From NCBI GenBank assembly GCA_016212515.1, contig JACRFZ010000038.1, forward strand, positions 19,365 through 83,364: a stretch of DNA of 64,000 nucleotides, given 5' to 3'. The translations under genes and the position numbers were made by a program. Shown here in pieces: positions 17,632 to 26,516 of this stretch. The notes under the pieces were generated by a model. The model worked only from the letters and a program-made list of their open reading frames with translations. It ran no database searches and was not told the DNA's origin. Numbering within the stretch: the first letter of the stretch is position 1; the number at the start of each line of letters is the position of its first letter. Source of the stretch: Candidatus Melainabacteria bacterium. GTDB lineage: Bacteria; Cyanobacteriota; Vampirovibrionia; Obscuribacterales; Obscuribacteraceae.

Positions 17632-20400
17632 CTACTTGTCGCGCTCATGCATCTTCAGGTTGGCCTGGGCGGCCGCCAGGCGCGCTACCGGCAGGCGGAA
17701 GGGCGAGCAGCTTACATAGGAGAGCCCCAGTTCATGGGCAAAGGCAATGGAACTGGGTTCCCCGCCATGCTCGCCGCAAATACCTAGTTTCAGGTCGGGA
17801 CGAGTCTTAAGCCCAAGTTCCACGGCGATCTTCATCAGTTGACCCACCCCTTCCCGGTCCAGCACCTCGAAAGGATTATTGAGCAGCACTTTGTGCTTGG
17901 AGCCGCCGAATTCAACACCTTCCAGATAGCGCTGCAGGAATTTGCCTTCGGCATCATCCCGGGAATAACCGAAAGTCATCTGGGTCAGGTCATTGGTGCC
18001 GAAGCTGAAGAACTCGGCATGCCTGGCGATGGCATCGGCGGTGAGGGCCGCCCGGGGAATCTCGATCATGGTGCCGAACTTGTAGGAGATTTCCACCTTC
18101 TCCCGGTCCATCACTTCTCGAGCAACACTTTCCAGTTGCTGGCGGGCAAAATCAAGCTCGTTTACATGGCCCACAAGGGGAATCATGATCTCAGGCAAGA
18201 CCTCGATGCCGTCGCGCTTGACGGCAATGGCCGCTTCGAAAATAGCCTGCACCTGCATCTTGTTGATCTGGGGATAAACCAGACCCAGTCGACAGCCCCG
18301 CAATCCCATCATGGGATTGGATTCTTTCAGTTCCCGCACCTTACGCAGAAGCACTTCCTTCTCCCGCAGTTCGGCACCACTCTGCCCTTTGGCCTTCATG
18401 GTAGCCACTTCTTCAATGAGGTGCTCTTCTTTGGGCAGAAACTCGTGCAGGGGCGGATCCAGGAGGCGAATCGTCACAGGCAGCCCGCTCATGGCCCGGA
18501 AAATACCGTCAAAGTCTTGACGCTGCATGGGCAGAAGTTTATCGAGAGCAGTCTGGCGCTCGGCATCATTCACCGACATAATCATCTGCTGCACCACAGG
18601 CAGGCGGTCATGATTCATGAACATGTGCTCGGTGCGGCAAAGACCAATGCCCTGGGCCCCGAAGCCCCGAGCCACACGGGCGTCTTCCGGAGTATCGGCA
18701 TTGGTTCGCACCATAAGCTTGCGCACGGCGTCTGCCCATCCAAGCAGGGTCTCGAAATCTTCGGAGAACTTGGGATCGGAAGTTTCGATGGCACCTTCGA
18801 AAATTTCACCGGTGGTACCGTCGATGGAAATAACGTCGCCTTTCTTGAAGGTTTTACCGTTCACCACCATTTCTTCCTTCTCAAGATCAATCTTGAGCAC
18901 TTCACAGCCTGCCACGCAGGGTTTACCCATGCCTCTGGCCACCACGGCGGCATGGCTGGTCATGCCACCGCGACTGGTGACAACCCCCTGGGCCGGTACC
19001 AGACCGTGAATGTCGTCGGGACAGGTTTCAATCCGCACCAGAATTATTTTCTCGCCGGAAGTAGCCCGTTTCTCCGACTCGTCCGGATTGAAGACGATTT
19101 TGCCTATAGCGGCACCAGGAGAAGCGTTCAATCCTTGAGCCAGGAGCCGTCCTTCCTTTTTAGCCCGCGCCATATCTTCCACCACAAAGGATGGCAGAAG
19201 CAGTTGATTGAGCTGGTTCGGCTCTACCCGGCCAAGGGCTTCTTCCTTGGAAATAATGCCTTCTTTGACCATATCAACGGCCACCTTAACAGCGGCAGCC
19301 GCCGTGCGCTTGCCGGTGCGAGTCTGCAAAAGGTAGAGTTTGCCCTGTTCGATGGTGAACTCGATATCTTGCATATCACGGTAATATTGCTCCAGACGTC
19401 CGACGTTAGCCAGAAGCTCGTCGTAAATGGCCTGGTTCTCACCGGCCATTTCGGAGATCTTCAGGGGGGTACGCACACCCGCCACAACATCCTCACCCTG
19501 GGCATTGATCAGGTATTCTCCGTAGAGAAGCTTTTCGCCGGTGCTGGGATTGCGCGTAAAACAAACACCGGTGGCCGAGCTATCATCGAAGTTGCCGAAA
19601 ACCATCGACTGCACATTAACGGCCGTACCGAGGTTGTGGTCTATTTTGTTGAGGTTGCGATAATAGACGGCCCGGGGATTGTTCCAGGAGCGAAAAACCG
19701 CTTCGATGGAATCATGCAGTTGTTGTTTAGGATCCTGGGGGAAGGGCTTGCCCTTCTTTTTCTCGACCAGGGCTTTGTACTCCAGCACAAGCTTCTTCAA
19801 ATTCTCAACGGTAAGTTCGTTATCGTTCGAGACTTTCAGCTCATCCTTCATATCATCGAGAATGTCCTCAAACTTGTCCTTGCCAATCTCCAGAACTACA
19901 TTGGAAAACATCTGAATGAAGCGCCGGTAGCTGTCCCAGGCAAAGCGAGGGTTCTTGGTGAGAGTGGCAATGGATTCCACGGTCTGATCATTGAGACCCA
20001 GATTCAAGACCGTATCCATCATGCCCGGCATGGAAAACTTGGCACCGGAGCGCACCGATAGAAGCAAGGGTTTGTTCAAATCACCCAGCTTACGATCGAG
20101 CTTCTTCTCAACATGAGCCAGCTCGCTCAAAATTTCATCGAAGAGACCGGCGGGCATCTTCTCACCACCGGCGGTGTACTCCCGGCAGCAGCTTGTGAGA
20201 ATGGTCAAACCAGGCGGCACATTTACTCCCGAGCGAGTCATCTCAGCCAGACCGGCGCCCTTGCCCCCCAGCAGTTCCTTCATCGCCTCGCGATCCCCGC
20301 CCATGGCCTCAAAACCTTCCTCAAAGAGATAGACTCTCTTTTTCAGATTGAGTTCTTTGCCGGAGGCTTTGGAAGTTGTACCTGCGCCTGTCATGACCAT
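17632..20400 (-). CDS. ppdK: Pyruvate, phosphate dikinase
   Basis: 922 residues, the full length for PPDK. The enzyme interconverts pyruvate, ATP and phosphate with PEP, AMP and pyrophosphate. The N-terminal ATP-grasp part begins YLFEEGFEAMGGDREAMKEL with GGKGAGLAEM. The swivelling phosphohistidine domain has GGMTSHAAVVARGMGKPC with His at about residue 483. The C-terminal PEP/pyruvate barrel ends with GICGEHGGEPSSIAFAHELG, containing the catalytic Cys. The ATG at 20400 has GAGGT eight bases upstream. It lies 11 bases downstream of ppsR, encoding the kinase/phosphorylase that normally switches PPDK by modifying the Thr next to the catalytic His; the TSH here provides that Thr. Confidence 0.97.
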   Translation of the reverse strand: MVMTGAGTTSKASGKELNLKKRVYLFEEGFEAMGGDREAMKELLGGKGAGLAEMTRSGVNVPPGLTILTSCCREYTAGGEKMPAGLFDEILSELAHVEKKLDRKLGDLNKPLLLSVRSGAKFSMPGMMDTVLNLGLNDQTVESIATLTKNPRFAWDSYRRFIQMFSNVVLEIGKDKFEDILDDMKDELKVSNDNELTVENLKKLVLEYKALVEKKKGKPFPQDPKQQLHDSIEAVFRSWNNPRAVYYRNLNKIDHNLGTAVNVQSMVFGNFDDSSATGVCFTRNPSTGEKLLYGEYLINAQGEDVVAGVRTPLKISEMAGENQAIYDELLANVGRLEQYYRDMQDIEFTIEQGKLYLLQTRTGKRTAAAAVKVAVDMVKEGIISKEEALGRVEPNQLNQLLLPSFVVEDMARAKKEGRLLAQGLNASPGAAIGKIVFNPDESEKRATSGEKIILVRIETCPDDIHGLVPAQGVVTSRGGMTSHAAVVARGMGKPCVAGCEVLKIDLEKEEMVVNGKTFKKGDVISIDGTTGEIFEGAIETSDPKFSEDFETLLGWADAVRKLMVRTNADTPEDARVARGFGAQGIGLCRTEHMFMNHDRLPVVQQMIMSVNDAERQTALDKLLPMQRQDFDGIFRAMSGLPVTIRLLDPPLHEFLPKEEHLIEEVATMKAKGQSGAELREKEVLLRKVRELKESNPMMGLRGCRLGLVYPQINKMQVQAIFEAAIAVKRDGIEVLPEIMIPLVGHVNELDFARQQLESVAREVMDREKVEISYKFGTMIEIPRAALTADAIARHAEFFSFGTNDLTQMTFGYSRDDAEGKFLQRYLEGVEFGGSKHKVLLNNPFEVLDREGVGQLMKIAVELGLKTRPDLKLGICGEHGGEPSSIAFAHELGLSYVSCSPFRLPVARLAAAQANLKMHERDK

Positions 20401-20411
20401 TTTTCGTACCT

Positions 20412-21317
20412 CTACTGTGTTTGTTCTCTCAGTAACAGAAAAATCTCCGAGGATGTCTCCTCAATAGCCTTAGCGGACACATCGATGATGTGGCACTTCA
20501 GCTCGCGGAAAAGCTTGCGCGCATGGCGCACTTCTTGCATGATGCGATCGGGATCGGCGTAGTCGGTGGAACCGGGCATCCCCAGCACTAAGGCACGGGT
20601 GCTGCGAATCTCTTGCAAAAGATAGGGGTCGATATGAAGTCCGAAAATCTTGCGAGGATTGACCTGGAAGAGAGAAAGCGGCGGCTCCACACCATAAACC
20701 AGGGGCACATTGGCCGCCTTCAATCCATAATGATGAGCCAGGTACATGCAATTTGGCGTCTTGCTGGTGCGGGACACACCTATCAAGACCACATCTGCCT
20801 GCAAAATGCCGTCGGGATTCTTGCCGTCATCAAATCTGATGGCAAAGTCTACGGCTTCGATGCGGCGGAAATAGGTTTCATCCAGTAAGTGCAGACGACC
20901 AGGCTGTGACAGCGGACTGGCGCCGGTCAGATGGGAAATTCGATTGATGAGGGGGCTCAGGAGATCTATGGTAGGAATCTTGAACTTGTTGGCCTCGGCT
21001 TCCAGGGTCTCCCTGTACTCGGGCAAAACCAGAGTGTAGGCAATAATGGCGCGACCATGGGAGATTTCCTTGACCATAGCCGGTATTTGCAAGGAGTTGC
21101 GCACCTGCGGCAGGCGATATATGGAAGCCTGCCCCGGTTCAAACTGCACCAGAGCAGCCCGCGCCACCGACTCCGCCGTCTCCCCAGAAGAATCGGACAT
21201 AGTAAAAATGATCAGTTCATTGGTGCCCTGAGGCAGCCTGAACTCGCCCGCACTTCCGTCCGCCAACTTCGACATAGCCACCCAGGGAAGAAACTCTCCA
21301 GAGCCAACTTTTAACAT
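20412..21317 (-). CDS. ppsR: PPDK/PEP synthase regulatory protein (DUF299 kinase/pyrophosphorylase)
   Basis: 301 residues. Bifunctional regulators of this family phosphorylate PPDK (or PEP synthase) on Thr using ADP and reverse it with phosphate. The conserved P-loop is GVSRTSKTPNCMYLAHHYGL (about residues 178-197). FTMSDSSGETAESVARAAL near the N-terminus and GLHIDPYLLQEIR near the C-terminus are also family signatures. The start may be the ATG at 21315-21317 or an internal ATG at residue 15; the first 30 residues are not conserved in the family. It is immediately upstream of ppdK in the same direction, its expected target. Confidence 0.93.
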   Translation of the reverse strand: MLKVGSGEFLPWVAMSKLADGSAGEFRLPQGTNELIIFTMSDSSGETAESVARAALVQFEPGQASIYRLPQVRNSLQIPAMVKEISHGRAIIAYTLVLPEYRETLEAEANKFKIPTIDLLSPLINRISHLTGASPLSQPGRLHLLDETYFRRIEAVDFAIRFDDGKNPDGILQADVVLIGVSRTSKTPNCMYLAHHYGLKAANVPLVYGVEPPLSLFQVNPRKIFGLHIDPYLLQEIRSTRALVLGMPGSTDYADPDRIMQEVRHARKLFRELKCHIIDVSAKAIEETSSEIFLLLREQTQ

Positions 21318-21356
21318 ATTTGAAGGGCAAAGTGGTCCAGCTACATATATGTTTTA

Positions 21357-22148
21357 TTACTTGGCTACCGCCACGTCGATACCGAACTCGGCCATGCACT
21401 TATAGAGCGCCAGCAAGTCCACTCCCGACTCAGTCATTTTGATGAGATTGCCCTGATTTACCCGCTGCACATTAATGGAAGGCGAGTACTTGATACAGCC
21501 AAGGTAAGGGGCCTGGCTGCGCGTCTTGAACACCTGTTCCACATCCTGACGACTGTAGCGGTTCTCGAGAACCTGTCCTTCCCCACTCTGGGTCTCCACG
21601 GTGAGAAGCCCCAGCACATCAAGACCACGGTTCTGAGCCAGGGCAGCTGCGGAAAGCAAGCGCTCAGGCGCATCCTCCCTGTGATTCGCCACAAGCAATA
21701 CGGGAAAACTCAACCGCCTGACAAAGTCGGCGGTGTCAGAAACCAAAACGGCGCCGTCGCTATCCTCGACGAAGATAGGCGAGCCAACGGCCCCAAAGGT
21801 CTCCACAATAGTCAGTTCGATACTGGAGTGCACGGCTGAAACAGCAGAGAGCCACTGGCTGCGAGTCAATCGGGCCGGTCTTTCGCTGAAGCAGAAAGCA
21901 TAGCCCCGGGGAGAACCGCTGATGGCCGATATGAAGGAAACTTCCGCCTCGGCTTTCTGCCTTGAACCGCTCAAAATCGGTTTCAAAGCCCGCACGGAAT
22001 TGCTGCGGGCCAGTATATGAGCGATGGCAGCCGTCACTACCGTCTTGCCGCAACCGAAATCACTGCCGACCACGGCAATACCACCGCCGCTAAAATTCGA
22101 CTGTCCCTTACTGCTGCTGGCGAACTGGTCTGGATCAGGCTTGTTCAA
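21357..22148 (-). CDS. BioD-like P-loop NTPase
   Basis: 263 residues from a TTG (22146-22148) with AGGT six bases upstream. The Walker A is VVGSDFGCGKTVVTAAIAHI, followed by ALKPILSG and TIVETFGAVGSPIFVED, mirroring the three landmarks of dethiobiotin synthetase (GTDTxVGKT, KPxxxG, VEGAGG). The last is changed to VETFGAVG, so true BioD activity is uncertain. Similar BioD-like domains occur in cobyrinate amidases and at the N-terminus of some phosphotransacetylases. No other biotin gene is nearby. It lies 39 bases upstream of ppsR and is codirectional with ppsR-ppdK, so it may be cotranscribed with the PPDK switch. Confidence 0.65.
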   Translation of the reverse strand: MNKPDPDQFASSSKGQSNFSGGGIAVVGSDFGCGKTVVTAAIAHILARSNSVRALKPILSGSRQKAEAEVSFISAISGSPRGYAFCFSERPARLTRSQWLSAVSAVHSSIELTIVETFGAVGSPIFVEDSDGAVLVSDTADFVRRLSFPVLLVANHREDAPERLLSAAALAQNRGLDVLGLLTVETQSGEGQVLENRYSRQDVEQVFKTRSQAPYLGCIKYSPSINVQRVNQGNLIKMTESGVDLLALYKCMAEFGIDVAVAK

Positions 22149-22235
22149 TTTAGACCTATGAGACCTTTGACTTCCCTAAGTATGACTTGCTCAGGGTGTC
22201 CACAATAGCAAGGAATCGTCTAAATTTCACTTGCC

Positions 22236-23570
22236 TCAATGCACCTCGGAGGCAAGTTTTTCAGCCTCCTCGATTTTCTTGTGCAGCACTTCGGCAGCAC
22301 TCTTCAACTGCAGGTCCTTGCCATCCAGGGGGCTTCTTAGGACGCCAGGCGTGTGCTCATTCCACCAGGGTCCCTGGCTTTCATCCTCAGATTTTACCTC
22401 CACTACAACATCAGGTTTGATGCCCTTTTTGTGGATATTGGTATCCGCAGGCGTCAGGTATTGGGCGATGGTGATATTGATACCGGACCCGTCTTCCAGA
22501 CGGTTAATACCCTGCACCAGTCCTTTGCCGAAAGAATTCTGCCCCACCAGGGTGGCGCGGCCGTTATCGTGCAGGGCACCGGCTGTTATCTCGGAGGCGG
22601 AAGCACTGTTTTTATTAATCAAAACCACCAGGGGCTTACGCCAGAGCGGATGCCCTTCACACATGGCAGGGGTCTTGTAACCGTCCCGGTCTACCGTCGA
22701 AACAACATTGCCGGACTCCAGGAACATATTGGAAATTTCAATAGCATTGGACAAGAGCCCCCCGGGATTGTCGCGTAAGTCGAGAATCAACCCCTTGGCT
22801 TTCATTTTGTCGATTTTATCGATAGCCGTCTGCATCTCCAGATTAGCCTTCTGGGAAATAAAACTGGAGAGCCGCACATAGCCCACATCGGAGTCAATCA
22901 TCTTGACCGACTGCACAGCCTTGATGGGAATCTCCCGGCGCACAATGTCTTTCTTCACCCTGGCGCCGGCTCGACCAAGCACCAGATGAACGGGAGTATT
23001 GACCGGACCACGAATCAACTTGGCAGCGTCTTCCACTGTGAAGCCCTTGGTGGACTTACCGTTGATTTCCAGAATTTCGTCGGATGGCTGCACACCGGCG
23101 TCGGAGGCCGGCGTGTCCTCAATGGGAGTAATGACAATGACACGCTTGCTGGACTTATCGAGACCGATTTGCACACCGATGCCGCAAAGTTTGGCGTCAA
23201 TCTGCGATTTCTCGTCGTCGAAGGCATCGTGGTCGAGAAAGCGAGTATAGCGATCTCCAAGGCTGGCCACCATAGTCTCCACAGCCTTATGAGCATCCTC
23301 CAGAGTTTTTAGCTTGCCGTCATAGCGATGCTCCCAACGGTCCCAGCTCTGATTGTTGTACTTGCTGTCGTAATATTCGTCCTTGATCAGGTTCCAGACC
23401 CGTTTGTAAAGGGACTGAGGATTGACTTCGCTGCGCAGCACCAGGCGATGGGCGAGCAGGTCTTTATCGGAAAGGGAAGCCAGGCAATCATCCTTTGAAG
23501 CTTGCGGAGAGGACCCTCCCAGTAAGAAAGATAGAGCCACCGGCATAACCAAAAATTGTTTCCACCACAT
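22236..23570 (-). CDS. ctpA: C-terminal processing peptidase, S41 family
   Basis: 444 residues with a signal peptide (MPVALSFLLGGSSPQAS), an N-terminal helical region, a PDZ domain (about residues 125-205, with GIGVQIG and ITPIEDTPASDAGVQPSDEI) and the S41 catalytic core. The Ser lies in NSASASEITAGAL (322-327) and the Lys in NSFGKGLVQG (Lys349). GLILDLRDNPGGLLSNAIEI is the substrate-facing strand. Such proteases trim or degrade periplasmic proteins from the C-terminus, and in cyanobacteria mature photosystem D1; here no photosystem is present. It is codirectional with the BioD-like gene (87 bases apart). Confidence 0.93.
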   Translation of the reverse strand: MWWKQFLVMPVALSFLLGGSSPQASKDDCLASLSDKDLLAHRLVLRSEVNPQSLYKRVWNLIKDEYYDSKYNNQSWDRWEHRYDGKLKTLEDAHKAVETMVASLGDRYTRFLDHDAFDDEKSQIDAKLCGIGVQIGLDKSSKRVIVITPIEDTPASDAGVQPSDEILEINGKSTKGFTVEDAAKLIRGPVNTPVHLVLGRAGARVKKDIVRREIPIKAVQSVKMIDSDVGYVRLSSFISQKANLEMQTAIDKIDKMKAKGLILDLRDNPGGLLSNAIEISNMFLESGNVVSTVDRDGYKTPAMCEGHPLWRKPLVVLINKNSASASEITAGALHDNGRATLVGQNSFGKGLVQGINRLEDGSGINITIAQYLTPADTNIHKKGIKPDVVVEVKSEDESQGPWWNEHTPGVLRSPLDGKDLQLKSAAEVLHKKIEEAEKLASEVH

Positions 23571-24006
23571 GATGCGAGTTCCTGCCCCTGAATCTGTATT
23601 CCTGTCTAACCTGTGCCGCCGGCTCTAAAACCGAATAAATACGCACGCTGTGAATCTCTTATACCCACCAATACCAGGCTTTACGCAGTCCAGGCAAATA
23701 TTTTTTCAGGCGAATTCCTGATTTCAAGCCAGGGTAAAGCCTGAATGCACCGGAATCAAGCAGGTCTACATCAGCCAAACCCAGGTCCCTCTGCCGCTTT
23801 CGCTCATTTCTAACAACAAGAAGCGGACCCGATGGGCACGCCCCCCTCTGGCGCCGCACGGACTTCGGTGGGGAAAATCCCCCGCAAAAGCAAAACTGTC
23901 GGTAGATGTTAGGATATGCTTTTCGACGGCGGCGTTTTCCCTTTGCAACAATGGAAAACTCTGCCGTTCAGGCTACACCAACCCTAATCGCGATAAGAGG
24001 TACACC
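23571..24006. other. Intergenic region between ctpA and mtnP, nothing recognised
   Basis: A 436-base divergent gap. Reading frames in it are short and lack ribosome-binding sites or family resemblance. It contains GGGGAAAATCCCC (23873-23885), a small inverted repeat, and the ribosome-binding site AGAGGT for mtnP at its right end. Promoters for ctpA and mtnP presumably lie here but no convincing hexamers were seen. Confidence 0.4.
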
Positions 24007-24810
24007 TTGGCAGACGAAGTTCTTGCAGATATCGGCATTTTCGGAGGCTCCGGCTTCTACAAACTCTTCGACGAGTACGAAGAGAAAATGGTGGAGACAC
24101 CCTACGGAGCACCGGCAGCCCCGGTAGCTATCGGCAAAATGGGCGGCAAGCGCGTGGCCTTCCTGCCCAGACACGGTGAGAAGCATCAATTTCCACCCCA
24201 TAAAGTGCCTTACCGGGCCAATGTCTATGCTATGAAAAAGCTCGGCGTCAGCCGCATAATCTCCCCCTGCGCCGCTGGCTCCCTGCAAACCGATGTCAAA
24301 CCAGGTGAATTTGTAGTTTGCGACCAGTTTGTAGACCGCACCTCCGGTCGCACCGACACATTCTATGACGGTCCCATCGCCACCCATGTCTCGGCAGCCG
24401 AACTCTATTGCCCTGAAATGCGTGCGTTGGCCGTCGCCGCCGGCGAAAAGTCAGGCATCAAGATGCACCCGAAGGGCACCGTGGTCGTCATCCAGGGTCC
24501 CCGTTTCTCCTCCAAAGCCGAATCCCGCTGGTTTACCTCCATGGGCTGGGAAGTTATCAACATGACCCAGTACCCGGAAGCCTTCCTGGCCAGAGAACTG
24601 GAGATGTGCGTCGTCAATGTCTCCCTTATAACCGACTACGACAGCGGTCTGGTCGGCAACGTGGAACCGGTTTCCCATTCGGAAGTGGTAAAAGTCTTCG
24701 GACAAAACATCAGCAAACTACAGTCGCTGCTGAAAAACTTGATCGGGACAATCCCGGACACGAGAGTCAAGTGCGACTGCGCCAACACCCTCAAGCACGC
24801 CCGCGTATGA
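24007..24810 (+). CDS. mtnP: S-methyl-5'-thioadenosine phosphorylase
   Basis: 267 residues from a TTG at 24007 with AGAGGT six bases upstream. MtnP cleaves 5'-methylthioadenosine with phosphate to adenine and methylthioribose 1-phosphate in methionine salvage. Signatures: IGIFGGSGFYKL at the start, PRHGEKHQFPPHKVPYRANV, ISPCAAGSLQ, MTQYPEAFLARELEMC, and the ribose/purine region ITDYDSGLVG. The MTQYPE and DYD residues favour the adenine-specific MTAP over guanosine-type phosphorylases. It starts a rightward run with a small membrane protein and an M16 peptidase pair. The C-terminus carries CDC, which is not a recognised motif. Confidence 0.93.
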   Translation: MADEVLADIGIFGGSGFYKLFDEYEEKMVETPYGAPAAPVAIGKMGGKRVAFLPRHGEKHQFPPHKVPYRANVYAMKKLGVSRIISPCAAGSLQTDVKPGEFVVCDQFVDRTSGRTDTFYDGPIATHVSAAELYCPEMRALAVAAGEKSGIKMHPKGTVVVIQGPRFSSKAESRWFTSMGWEVINMTQYPEAFLARELEMCVVNVSLITDYDSGLVGNVEPVSHSEVVKVFGQNISKLQSLLKNLIGTIPDTRVKCDCANTLKHARV

Positions 24811-24824
24811 GGAACTGAGAACTG

Positions 24825-25019
24825 ATGTGGCGCAACTTCACTATCAATCATGTAGTCGCGCTCCTGGCTCTGGTTCTTTCCATTGCCTCATACCTGGTAT
24901 TGCGCCGTTATCACTTCCCCGACAAAATCTGCGTCGGGGGAGCGATACTGTGCATACTCGTGGTAGCAATTTTCTGGTCCTGTGTGCTCTTGGGCACAGA
25001 GGAAGATGACGAAGAGTAA
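24825..25019 (+). CDS. Small two-helix membrane protein
   Basis: 64 residues with two hydrophobic segments (VVALLALVLSIASYLVL and VGGAILCILVVAIFWSCVLL) separated by a short basic turn, and an acidic tail GTEEDDEE. GAGGAACTGAG precedes the ATG. It is 14 bases after mtnP and 31 bases before the M16 peptidase gene, so it is probably part of that transcript. It has no recognised family; both helices and the acidic end suggest a small inner-membrane component. Confidence 0.65.
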   Translation: MWRNFTINHVVALLALVLSIASYLVLRRYHFPDKICVGGAILCILVVAIFWSCVLLGTEEDDEE

Positions 25020-25050
25020 GAAAGAAACTCCCCACCCCTGAGGACAGCAA

Positions 25051-26475
25051 GTGTTCAAACGCACATCACAACTTTGTTTTTCCTTGTGTTCATCCTTAGC
25101 CTTCCTCGCTCTGGCAACTGCCGGCGCCCAGGCCGAACCCGCAACCGAGACTGGTAAATCCTCTCCGATTACTATCAAGAAGCCGCTCATACCGGTGACA
25201 AAAGACCACACTCTCAAAAACGGTCTCAGGCTGATTGTCTCCGAAGACCACTCAGCGCCGGTAGCCTCCCTGGCCATCGTCTACGACGTCGGTGCCCGCG
25301 ATGAACAAAAGGGCCGATCCGGCTTTGCCCACCTCTTTGAACACATGATGTTCCAGGGCTCCGAAAACGTAGGCAAAGTCGAGCATTTCAAATATATAGA
25401 GAACGTGGGCGGCTCACTAAATGCCTCTACCCATGCCGACTTCACCAACTATTTCGAGAAAGTGCCCAGCAATCAAATTGAGATGTGTCTCTGGTTGGAA
25501 TCTGATCGTATGCGCTCCCTCAAGGTCACCCCGGACAATTTCAAGAATCAGCTCGATACCGTCAAGGAAGAAAAACGCATGCGGGTGGACAACCAGCCCT
25601 ATGCACCTTCTTCGGTGAGACTGGAGGAACTGGCCTTCGACAACTGGGGCAACGGTCACCCGACCATCGGTTACTTCGAAGACCTGGAAGCCTCTTCCGT
25701 CAAAGACGTCAAACAATTCTTCGATACTTATTACGCTCCCAACAACGCCACCATGGCCATAGTCGGCGATGTAAACGCCGATGAGATGGTCAAACTGGTT
25801 GAGAAATACTTTGCTTCCATTCCCCGGGTGGATGCACCGAAGCGCCCGGATTTATCGGAGCCCAAGCAGACCAAGGCCAAGTATGAACTGATGGAAGACA
25901 AACAAGCCCAGGTTCCGGCTTTCTGGATGGCCTGGAAAGCGCCCGGGCGCCGGGAAAAAGATTTCTACGCCCTCAATCTTCTGCAAAACATTCTCTCAAC
26001 GGGCGACTCTTCCAGACTATATCAGCGCATGATCAAAGGCGACAAAGTGGCTCTCTCCGTTTCTTGCTCCTACGAAGAACGCCGCGGACCTTCCCTTTTT
26101 GAAACCTTTGTGGTTCTAAAGCCAGGCAACCCGCCGGAAAAAGTGAGAGAAATTCTGGAGAGTGAGCTGGAAAAAGTCAAGACCGAGAAAGTCAGCGAAG
26201 AAGAATTGCAGAAAGCCAAGAACCAGATCTTGCGCGGTCTATTCTCTTCCGGCAGCTACACATCTTTGCAAAGAAGCCTGGGCCGAGCCGAACTTCTCGC
26301 TGAGTACGCCTCCTTCTTCAAAGATCCTACCCTCATAGACAAAGACCTGGACACCTATATGAGTGTCACCGCCGACGATATCAAAGATTTGGCGGGCAGA
26401 ATCTTCATTAAAGAGGGTGCCACCACCATCGATGTAAAACCGGCAAAGAAAGATGACGGTAAGACCGAGTCCTGA
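25051..26475 (+). CDS. M16 family zinc peptidase (catalytic subunit type)
   Basis: 474 residues from a GTG at 25051 with GAGGA seven bases upstream. The signal peptide (SSLAFLALATAGAQAE) suggests a periplasmic location. The inverted zinc motif HxxEH is intact as HLFEH (His94, Glu97, His98) in GRSGFAHLFEHMMFQGSENV, and the distal metal ligand Glu falls at about residue 174 in TVKEEKRMRVD. The C-terminal M16 half is also present. M16 enzymes degrade or process short peptides inside a clam-shell chamber. It is 41 bases before a second M16 gene lacking the zinc motif, the usual alpha/beta arrangement of heterodimers such as PqqF/mitochondrial processing peptidase types. Confidence 0.93.
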   Translation: MFKRTSQLCFSLCSSLAFLALATAGAQAEPATETGKSSPITIKKPLIPVTKDHTLKNGLRLIVSEDHSAPVASLAIVYDVGARDEQKGRSGFAHLFEHMMFQGSENVGKVEHFKYIENVGGSLNASTHADFTNYFEKVPSNQIEMCLWLESDRMRSLKVTPDNFKNQLDTVKEEKRMRVDNQPYAPSSVRLEELAFDNWGNGHPTIGYFEDLEASSVKDVKQFFDTYYAPNNATMAIVGDVNADEMVKLVEKYFASIPRVDAPKRPDLSEPKQTKAKYELMEDKQAQVPAFWMAWKAPGRREKDFYALNLLQNILSTGDSSRLYQRMIKGDKVALSVSCSYEERRGPSLFETFVVLKPGNPPEKVREILESELEKVKTEKVSEEELQKAKNQILRGLFSSGSYTSLQRSLGRAELLAEYASFFKDPTLIDKDLDTYMSVTADDIKDLAGRIFIKEGATTIDVKPAKKDDGKTES

Positions 26476-26516
26476 AGCAGCCATTCGCTTTTACTTATAA
26501 ATTTTCCGGAGTAAAT

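Noticed and set aside
17839..20061. Long open frame on the plus strand through ppdK (about 740 codons)
   Set aside because: It lies entirely antisense to ppdK, is His- and Gly-rich as expected from the complement of the coding strand, has no ribosome-binding site and no family resemblance.
23659..23859. 66-codon frame on the minus strand in the ctpA-mtnP gap
   Set aside because: No Shine-Dalgarno, no recognised domain, not linked to neighbours; left as unsupported.
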